From CAYSLZ01 sp964468355 (GTDB taxonomy: Bacteria > Patescibacteriota > Microgenomatia > UBA12405 > JAHJSD01): DNA of 18,203 nucleotides. The stretch lies in NCBI GenBank assembly GCA_964468355.1, contig CAYXSV010000004.1, positions 1 to 18,203 on the forward strand, written 5' to 3'. Every line of letters begins with the position of its first letter. Position 1 is the stretch's first letter. The position numbers were made by a program, and so were the translations under genes. Of this stretch, positions 12,963 to 18,203 are shown piece by piece. The notes beneath the pieces were generated by a model, which made no database searches, was not told the origin of the DNA, and saw nothing but the letters and a program-made list of their open reading frames with translations.

Positions 12963-13743
12963 ACGTTATTTAAAGGCATTTTGGCTGATGGCCAAAATGG
13001 TGATTTTACCGGACTTAGTTCAGCCGAGTGCGGCAATTTTATTTATTATCGGGAAAGTCGCTCGATTCGGCTTTTATTTTATATTTCTTTATTCGACGGT
13101 TTCAGGTATAGAAAATTTTGCCGGCTACAATACGGTGGAAGTGATTTGGTTTTTTTTAGTTTTTAATCTTATTGATATTTTAATTCAATTTTTATTTCGA
13201 GGAGTTTATCATTTCCGCCCTTTAGTGATTTCCGGTAATTTTGATTTAGAGCTTCTCAAGCCCCTGCCGTCTTTTTTCCGTCCTTTGTTTGGTCACATCG
13301 ATATTATGGACTTTATTACTTTGGTGCCCTTGTCCGGCTTTATGGTTTGGTATGTTTTCTACCACAATCTAGCCGACGGACCAATAAGTGTTATTTATTT
13401 TATTCTCCTAATTTTGGCCAGTTTATTAATCGGTTTTGCCTTTCATTTATTTATTTCTTCTATTTGTATTTTGACGACGGAGATAGATCATTTAGTTTGG
13501 GTTTATCGGGATGTGACGGCAATGGGTAGATTTCCGACGGATATTTACCAAGGTTTTGTTCGTTTTTTAGTAGTTTTCGTTATTCCGGTAGTTTTACTAA
13601 TTACTTTTCCGGCTAAAGCAATGCTTGGTTTAATTTCTCCGCTGCAAGTTGCATTGTCAGTGGCAGTTAGTTTAATTCTTGCCGGCTTAGCATTAAAATT
13701 TTGGTATTGGTCGTTAAAACGCTATACCTCCGCCAGCAGTTAA
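12952..13743 (+). CDS. ABC-2 type exporter permease, second subunit
   Basis: A 263-residue membrane protein with about six helices, similar in plan to its neighbour. It has ELLKPLPSFFRPLFGHID in place of the RPW motif, then GRFPTDIYQGFVRFLVVFVIP and LITFPAKAMLG, which are hallmarks of DUF990 permeases. It should form a heterodimer with the first permease. The ATG lies inside the end of the first permease gene and has no ribosome binding site of its own, which points to coupling. The gene is followed by 78 bases of converging intergenic sequence. Confidence 0.88.
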   Translation: MEIKRYLKAFWLMAKMVILPDLVQPSAAILFIIGKVARFGFYFIFLYSTVSGIENFAGYNTVEVIWFFLVFNLIDILIQFLFRGVYHFRPLVISGNFDLELLKPLPSFFRPLFGHIDIMDFITLVPLSGFMVWYVFYHNLADGPISVIYFILLILASLLIGFAFHLFISSICILTTEIDHLVWVYRDVTAMGRFPTDIYQGFVRFLVVFVIPVVLLITFPAKAMLGLISPLQVALSVAVSLILAGLALKFWYWSLKRYTSASS

Positions 13744-13821
13744 ATTCTACCTGCTTTTGTCTTTTTTATAATTGGCTATGGTTATAGTTTGGATTCTTTT
13801 TCTTAGGTCTAAAAAATTTAT

Positions 13822-14868
13822 TTAGGCTAGTAAATGCTTACTTATAGCTACTCCGGTTGAAAAAAGAATTGATCCAATTGCTATTATTGATGGACGGGGA
13901 GTTCCGGTAATAATGCCTTGCAAAACGCGCAGTAATAAAGTATGCGATAAATAAATTATGTATGAATGTTTACCAATTAATAATAAAAATTTATATTTTA
14001 GTATTTTTTGGTCAAAAATTTGCCTATTATAGAAAATCATAATTAAGGCTGTCCCAATGGTATATATTATTATTGGTGGACGGATAAAACTTGTTGCATA
14101 AATAATGTTGTTGGTTTGATTAAGTATTTTATGGGCATCATATATTGACCATGATAAAGATAAAAAACTGATCAGAACGAGGGTTAATTTAAATATTTTT
14201 ACCTTTTGTATCTTCTTAAAATTAAATTTAGCTAAGGAAATTCCAAACAAGAAGTAAAATATCCAATTAATCAAAAGCCGATATTGAAGTTGGTCATTTG
14301 CAATAAAATTAGTGTAATTGGACTTATTTATAAAAAAACCACGAATTAACAAAAACCATATAATTTGAATTACTCCAGAACCTAAAACCATAATTAACAG
14401 CCGGTATTTTTTTTTATTTTTGGGTAAAAGGGCAAATAACAAATAGAATTGAAATATTAGGGGAATAAAGTATAAGTGGTAGTCTGTATTACCTAGGAAA
14501 ATATTTTCCCATAAATTTATACTTCCATAAGACCAGGTGTTACTGATTTTAGAAATAATTAAAAAAATAGCTGACCATAGAAAATAAAGAGGAAGAAGTT
14601 TTTTTATTCTGGATTTTAAAAAATTAATTGGAGAAAGATCCCGATTAAAATATTTTCGAGATAGTCCGTAACCTGAAATAATTAGAAACATAGGAACACA
14701 AAAACGGCATATTTGATTAATAGAAATAAATAAGGAGCGATAGGGATTTGAAGTATATATACTTTTTGGAAAGAGAGACAAAATATGCAAGATAATAACT
14801 GCAATAATTGCAATAGCTTTGATTTTAAAGGAATTTTGTTTTGATAAAGTCGTTTGATTTTTAGACAT
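13822..14868 (-). CDS. Membrane acyltransferase, family 3 (OafA/WecH type)
   Basis: A 348-residue protein with about ten hydrophobic helices. Family 3 marks are the histidine in AVIILHILSL (H28), the arginine and Gly-Tyr in CRFCVPMFLIISGYGLSRKYF (R55, G66-Y67), the basic loop FLKSRIKKLLPLYFLWS, and the late HSYIIYLSH segment. Such enzymes move acetyl or similar groups across the membrane onto sugars of the cell surface; the substrate here is unknown. It is the only minus-strand gene between 8 and 18 kb, and its composition seems even richer in A/T and Ile/Lys than its neighbours, so recent acquisition is possible. No ribosome binding site is seen upstream. Confidence 0.88.
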   Translation of the reverse strand: MSKNQTTLSKQNSFKIKAIAIIAVIILHILSLFPKSIYTSNPYRSLFISINQICRFCVPMFLIISGYGLSRKYFNRDLSPINFLKSRIKKLLPLYFLWSAIFLIISKISNTWSYGSINLWENIFLGNTDYHLYFIPLIFQFYLLFALLPKNKKKYRLLIMVLGSGVIQIIWFLLIRGFFINKSNYTNFIANDQLQYRLLINWIFYFLFGISLAKFNFKKIQKVKIFKLTLVLISFLSLSWSIYDAHKILNQTNNIIYATSFIRPPIIIYTIGTALIMIFYNRQIFDQKILKYKFLLLIGKHSYIIYLSHTLLLRVLQGIITGTPRPSIIAIGSILFSTGVAISKHLLA

Positions 14869-15020
14869 AGTTAATACTTTATCAAACGAGACTTATCTTT
14901 TCCAAATCTTTAGAGTAGTGCTCCTTTAAGTATTTTAAATTCCTTTTTTTGTTTTACTACATTAATTTGTGTTAATTCACTTCGCCGGCAGTTAAATTAG
15001 TGAAAATACGGTCAATATTC

Positions 15021-15026
15021 TATAAT
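15021..15026 (+). promoter_or_regulatory. -10 box of ychF, leaderless layout
   Basis: TATAAT ends six bases before the A of ATG 15033, the same spacing as at sufC, and no ribosome binding site precedes the ATG. No -35 match is evident. It would drive ychF, miaA and the permease. Confidence 0.6.
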
Positions 15027-15032
15027 TAAAAC

Positions 15033-16076
15033 ATGAGTTTAAGTATTGGAATTGTTGGATTGCCGAATTCAGGGAAGTCAACGTTGTTTAACGCCCTGCT
15101 CGGCCGGCAGGTTGCCAAGGCGGAAAGTTATCCTTTCTGCACTATTGAGCCGAATACCGGTGTTGTTGAAGTTCCGGATGAACGGTTGGATAAGATAGCT
15201 GAGATTATTCAGCCGAAAAAAAAGGTGCCGGCGGCAATAAAGTTTGTTGATATTGCCGGTTTGGTTGAAGGGGCGCATAAAGGCGCCGGTTTGGGGAACC
15301 AATTTCTTTCTCATATTAGGGAAGTGGACGCGATTTTGTATTTGCTTCGCGACTTTGACGCCTCAGTGGCGAAAGCCGGATCAATTAATCCTCCGGTTGA
15401 CTATGAGGTTTTACAAACTGAATTAGTTTTAAAAGATTTGGAAACTCTGGAGAAAATAGTTAAAAAAAAGCCGGCTGACGAAGAGGAGAAAAAAAGAAAA
15501 AAGCTGGCTGAAAAATTAATTCCCGGATTAGAAAAAGGAGCTTCGGCAATAGATATTCAATTAACTGACGAAGAGGAAAAAATAATGAAAGATTTCTTTT
15601 TATTAACGGCTAAACCATATATGAGGGTGATTAACGTTAGTGAAGAAGCGGATTTCAATAAAAAAAGAAAAGAATACCGGGATTTAGATCCGGTGATAGT
15701 TTCCGCCAAATTTGAGTCGGATTTAGCTAAATTATCTTTGGAAGAAAAAAAAGAATTATTAAATAAAGAATACGAGTCAACTTTGGATAAAATTATCAGT
15801 CGTGGTTATCAATTATTGGACTTGATTACTTTTTATACAATCAAAGGTGGTAAGGAAGCTAGGGCTTGGCCGATTAAGCGGGGGTCAGAAGTTATTCGAG
15901 CCGCCGGTTTGGTGCATAGTGATTTTGCTGAAAACTTTATTCGGGCTGAGGTGGTAGATTATAAGCATTTTATTAATTTTGGCGGTTGGTTGTCTGCTAA
16001 AGATAATGGGAAGGTTTTAACTCAAGGTAAAGATTATACTGTTAAAGACGGCGATATTATTGAATTTAAAACATGA
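15033..16076 (+). CDS. ychF: Redox/ribosome-associated ATPase YchF (Obg family)
   Basis: A 347-residue OLA1/YchF protein: P-loop GLPNSGKST at 9-17, switch FVDIAGLVEGAHKGAGLGNQFL at about 71-92, a coiled-coil insertion around 130-175, NVSE in place of NKxD (the reason this subgroup prefers ATP), and a C-terminal TGS domain with HSDFAENFIRAEVV and GKDYTVKDGDIIEF. YchF binds the ribosome and has been linked to stress responses. The family length is about 360, so it is complete. The TGA stop overlaps the miaA start (ATGA). Confidence 0.96.
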   Translation: MSLSIGIVGLPNSGKSTLFNALLGRQVAKAESYPFCTIEPNTGVVEVPDERLDKIAEIIQPKKKVPAAIKFVDIAGLVEGAHKGAGLGNQFLSHIREVDAILYLLRDFDASVAKAGSINPPVDYEVLQTELVLKDLETLEKIVKKKPADEEEKKRKKLAEKLIPGLEKGASAIDIQLTDEEEKIMKDFFLLTAKPYMRVINVSEEADFNKKRKEYRDLDPVIVSAKFESDLAKLSLEEKKELLNKEYESTLDKIISRGYQLLDLITFYTIKGGKEARAWPIKRGSEVIRAAGLVHSDFAENFIRAEVVDYKHFINFGGWLSAKDNGKVLTQGKDYTVKDGDIIEFKT

Positions 16077-17059
16077 ATAAGTTATTAGTTGTTTGCGGAC
16101 CGACAGCGATTGGTAAAACTTCCGTCGGAATAAAACTTGGTAAGAAATATTCCGGAGAAATAATTTCGGCTGATTCCAGACAAGTGTATAAAGGTATGGA
16201 TATTGGTACCGGTAAAGACATTGAAAATTCATCAATTTACAATTTACAATTTACAATAAATAAATATGATGTTGGGTTTTATGAAATTAATGATGTACCG
16301 GTTTGGTTAATGGATATGGCTGAACCTGATCAGCAGGTTACTGTTGCCGATTGGCTGAAGGGAGCAAAAAAAGTTGTACAAGATTTACAAGATAAAAATA
16401 AATTGCCGATTATTGTCGGTGGAACCGGCTTTTATATTCAGGCGTTTACTGACGGAATAGATACTTTAGGAATACCACCGGACAAAAAACAAAGAAAAAA
16501 ATTAAACAAACTGCCGGTAGACGAACTCCAACAAAAACTAGAAAAAGCTGCCCCGAAAGTTTATCAAAATTTAAACCGGTCAGATCGGAATAATCCTCAT
16601 CGCTTAATAAGAAAAATTGAGATAGCTCAAGCAAAGGAAAGTAAAGACTTCGATGATTCGAATCATCGAAGTCTTTTAAAAGCAGGGGCGGATGTTTTGA
16701 AAATTGGTTTGAGGGCGCCAAAAAAATATATATATGAAAAAATAGATCAAAGGGTAGAAAAGAGAATAGAACAGGGATTACTAGAAGAAATTGAAGAGCT
16801 TTTAGGTAATGGCTACACGTGGGATGACCCGGGAATGAATACGTTGGCTTATAAAGAGTTTAGGTCCTATTTTAAAGACGGGAAAAACATTGAAGATTTT
16901 ATTCAGCGGTGGAAATACGACGAACACAGCTATGCCCGTCGGCAGTTAACTTGGTTTAAAAAGGACAAAAAAATAAAGTGGTTTGATATCACCGATGAGA
17001 ATCGGTTTGACGATTTGGAAAAATTGGTTCATAATTGGTATATTGAAGATAATGGCTGA
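16073..17059 (+). CDS. miaA: tRNA dimethylallyltransferase MiaA with two in-frame repeat insertions
   Basis: A 328-residue MiaA: P-loop GPTAIGKT at 9-16, DSRQVYKGMDIGTGK at 34-48, IIVGGTGFYIQA at 113-124, and NNPHRLIRKIE at 173-183. It transfers a dimethylallyl group to A37 of tRNAs reading UNN codons. Two stretches look added. Residues 53-72 lie between GTGKD and VPVWLMDMAEP, where most MiaA proteins have a shorter link, and are partly encoded by a CAATTTA tandem repeat. Residues 191-202 are encoded by a perfect 34-bp palindrome. Both keep the frame, so the enzyme may still work. It overlaps ychF by four bases and the permease by eight. MiaB is not in the window. Confidence 0.95.
   Translation: MNKLLVVCGPTAIGKTSVGIKLGKKYSGEIISADSRQVYKGMDIGTGKDIENSSIYNLQFTINKYDVGFYEINDVPVWLMDMAEPDQQVTVADWLKGAKKVVQDLQDKNKLPIIVGGTGFYIQAFTDGIDTLGIPPDKKQRKKLNKLPVDELQQKLEKAAPKVYQNLNRSDRNNPHRLIRKIEIAQAKESKDFDDSNHRSLLKAGADVLKIGLRAPKKYIYEKIDQRVEKRIEQGLLEEIEELLGNGYTWDDPGMNTLAYKEFRSYFKDGKNIEDFIQRWKYDEHSYARRQLTWFKKDKKIKWFDITDENRFDDLEKLVHNWYIEDNG
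16233..16260 (+). repeat. CAATTTA heptamer tandem repeat inside miaA
   Basis: Three perfect copies of CAATTTA (from 16233, 16240 and 16247) are followed by CAATAAA. With a 7-base period each copy falls in a new frame, giving the peptide SIYNLQFTINK. It lies in a region where MiaA proteins normally have fewer residues. Confidence 0.75.
16643..16676. repeat. Perfect 34-bp palindrome inside miaA
   Basis: Each arm is AAAGACTTCGATGATTC and its exact complement, centred at 16659/16660 on TTCGAA. It encodes KDFDDSNHRSL without breaking the frame. The flanking bases do not pair, so the element has a sharp boundary. Confidence 0.9.
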
Positions 17060-18053
17060 AAAAATAAATAAAATAGAAATATCACACCGGACAATAGTTT
17101 TTACCGTCCTTTTCTTGTTGTCTTTGCGTTTTTTATACGAAATCAGGTCTATTTTACTTGCCCTTTTTATCTCGATAATTTTAATGGCCGCTCTTAATCC
17201 ATTAGTAGATAAATTGGAAAAAATTGATGTTCCGCGGTGGGTGGCGATATTATTTTTGTATGTCCTAATACTCGCTTTGTTAATTGGTCCAATTGCGGCA
17301 CTTATCCCGCCTTTGGTTGAGCAGACAAGCAAGTTGGTTAATGCTTTGATGGGCTTAGCTGATGAATTGACGGTTTTGGGATTATCTTCAGCAAGTTTGC
17401 AGGCCCAACTCCAAGAATTAGGCGGTTTACCGGCCCAAATTGTTAAACTTTCACTTTCTGTGGTTTCAAATATCGCCTCAATAATCGGAATTTTAATTAT
17501 GACCTTTTATTTATTGATGGAGCGGTCAAGGTTGGAGGTCTTTTTATTATTTTTATTTGGTCAAAACGGTAAAGATCGAGCAGATTCAATTGTTGACAAG
17601 TTAGAAGACCGGTTAGGCGGGTGGGTTAGAACCCAATTTTTGTTGATGACAATTATTGGTAGTATGAGTTATATTGGATTTAGAGTTTTAAATATTAATT
17701 TTGCCCTTCCTTTAGCAATAACTGCTGGAATACTGGAGATGTTGATTTATATCGGACCGATAATTACTGCTATTTTAGCTTTTTTGGTTGGTTTGCTTCA
17801 GTCGCCGCTGACCGGCCTGATGGCTTTGGGTTGGAGTATTTTGATACAGCAGATAGAAAATAATATCTTAGTTCCTCAAATAGTGAAAAAAACTTTAGGT
17901 GTTAACCCTTTAATTACCATAATTGCTTTGGCTGTCGGGTTTAAGATCGGCGGAATAGCTGGAGCAATTTTATCACTTCCGGTATATTTAACTTTGGAGG
18001 TTTTATTTAAAGAGTTTCTTCTGGAAAAAATGAATAGAAAACAGGGTGAGTAA
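17052..18053 (+). CDS. AI-2E family transporter (PF01594-type permease)
   Basis: A 333-residue protein with about eight membrane helices: a pair near the start (TIVFTVLFLLSLRFLYEIRSILLALF), PRWVAILFLYVLILALLIGPIAALIPPLVEQ, a soluble middle part, and the conserved C-terminal GILEMLIYIGPIITAILAFLVG, LIQQIENNILVPQIVKKTLGVNPL and GGIAGAILSLPVYLTLEV segments. The family includes the AI-2 exporter TqsA and Na+/H+ antiporters, so the substrate is open. I start at ATG 17052, eight bases inside miaA, because the frame upstream of it only copies miaA. The TAA stop lies within the 3' end of the RNase P RNA gene on the other strand. Confidence 0.9.
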   Translation: MAEKINKIEISHRTIVFTVLFLLSLRFLYEIRSILLALFISIILMAALNPLVDKLEKIDVPRWVAILFLYVLILALLIGPIAALIPPLVEQTSKLVNALMGLADELTVLGLSSASLQAQLQELGGLPAQIVKLSLSVVSNIASIIGILIMTFYLLMERSRLEVFLLFLFGQNGKDRADSIVDKLEDRLGGWVRTQFLLMTIIGSMSYIGFRVLNINFALPLAITAGILEMLIYIGPIITAILAFLVGLLQSPLTGLMALGWSILIQQIENNILVPQIVKKTLGVNPLITIIALAVGFKIGGIAGAILSLPVYLTLEVLFKEFLLEKMNRKQGE

Positions 18054-18203
18054 GCCAGATTCTGTATCATAGTTCATTTATCTAAGCTCTCTACCTGGCT
18101 TTATAATGAGGAAGGCGCTCTAGCCGGTTTGAGATTGCTCAGGGGAGGGTTGCCGCGTTTCACCCCGTGAATCCAACTTGGTTCACGGCTCGTCTCTGTG
18201 GCC
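18051..18203 (-). ncRNA. rnpB: RNase P RNA, 3' part (5' end outside window)
   Basis: Read on the minus strand the sequence has the conserved blocks of bacterial RNase P RNA in order: GGCCACAGAGACGAG, GGGTGAAACGCGGCAACCC, then near the end AGATAAATGA and ACAGAATCTGGCTTA. RNase P RNA is the catalytic RNA that cuts tRNA 5' leaders, including that of tRNA-Pro in this window. About 150 bases are present. The 3' end is set by homology and may be off by a few bases. It converges on, and slightly overlaps, the permease gene. Confidence 0.93.

Noticed and set aside
16233..16260. CAATTTA repeats as a CRISPR or origin iteron array
   Set aside because: Copies are only seven bases, directly adjacent without spacers, and lie within an essential-type coding frame.

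Overview
The window looks like a stretch of a small, AT-rich, tightly packed bacterial chromosome, most likely from the Candidate Phyla Radiation (Patescibacteria), perhaps Microgenomates-like. This is inference from gene content and style: 4-25 bp gene overlaps, many starts with no Shine-Dalgarno sequence directly behind a TATAAT box, a two-gene SUF-type system, a soluble RNase Y, and GC-rich hairpins scattered in AT-rich DNA. TGA ends rplQ, alr, the exporter ATPase, rny, ychF and miaA, so the code is not the TGA=Gly version known from Gracilibacteria and SR1.

Layout. 1-1763 is the end of the ribosomal cluster: rpoA (partial), rplQ, rplM, rpsI. 1772-3392 runs on the minus strand: a ferritin-like protein, alanine racemase, and a cysteine-rich DUF6485-type protein with its own promoter. 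At about 3411 a compact divergent promoter region separates these from a plus-strand Fe-S unit (SufC and one SufB/D-type scaffold), followed by thioredoxin on its own promoter. 5581-8166 is an accessory or scar region: a 48-codon ORF, a lone membrane-anchored protein, a decayed serine recombinase, a tRNA-Pro(GGG) gene whose 5' part is duplicated around a small GIY-YIG nuclease gene, and several palindromic repeats. 8167-11091 holds recA, rny and an HU gene, closed by a large terminator hairpin. 11169-13743 is a three-gene ABC-2 type exporter. 13822-14868 is a minus-strand membrane acyltransferase. 15033-18053 is the overlapping set ychF, miaA and an AI-2E-type permease. The window ends inside the RNase P RNA gene (minus strand), whose 3' end overlaps the permease stop codon.

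How the parts fit. Most genes are housekeeping: transcription and translation, peptidoglycan D-Ala supply, iron handling and Fe-S assembly, thiol redox, recombination, RNA decay, nucleoid structure and tRNA modification. The most unusual locus is 7320-7790. A 24-bp sequence identical to the 5' end of tRNA-Pro occurs twice. The distal copy sits just downstream of an extended -10 box that would start transcription at the tRNA 5' end, and it is split by a 45-bp GC-rich palindrome. The GIY-YIG gene lies between the copies, four bases from the intact tRNA. This reads as a nuclease cassette that entered the tRNA gene while rebuilding its 5' end. Other points are a perfect 34-bp palindrome inside the miaA reading frame, repeated leaderless promoter geometry, and a ferritin-like gene with no encapsulin gene in view. 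I did not find a clear defence system, CRISPR array or prophage.
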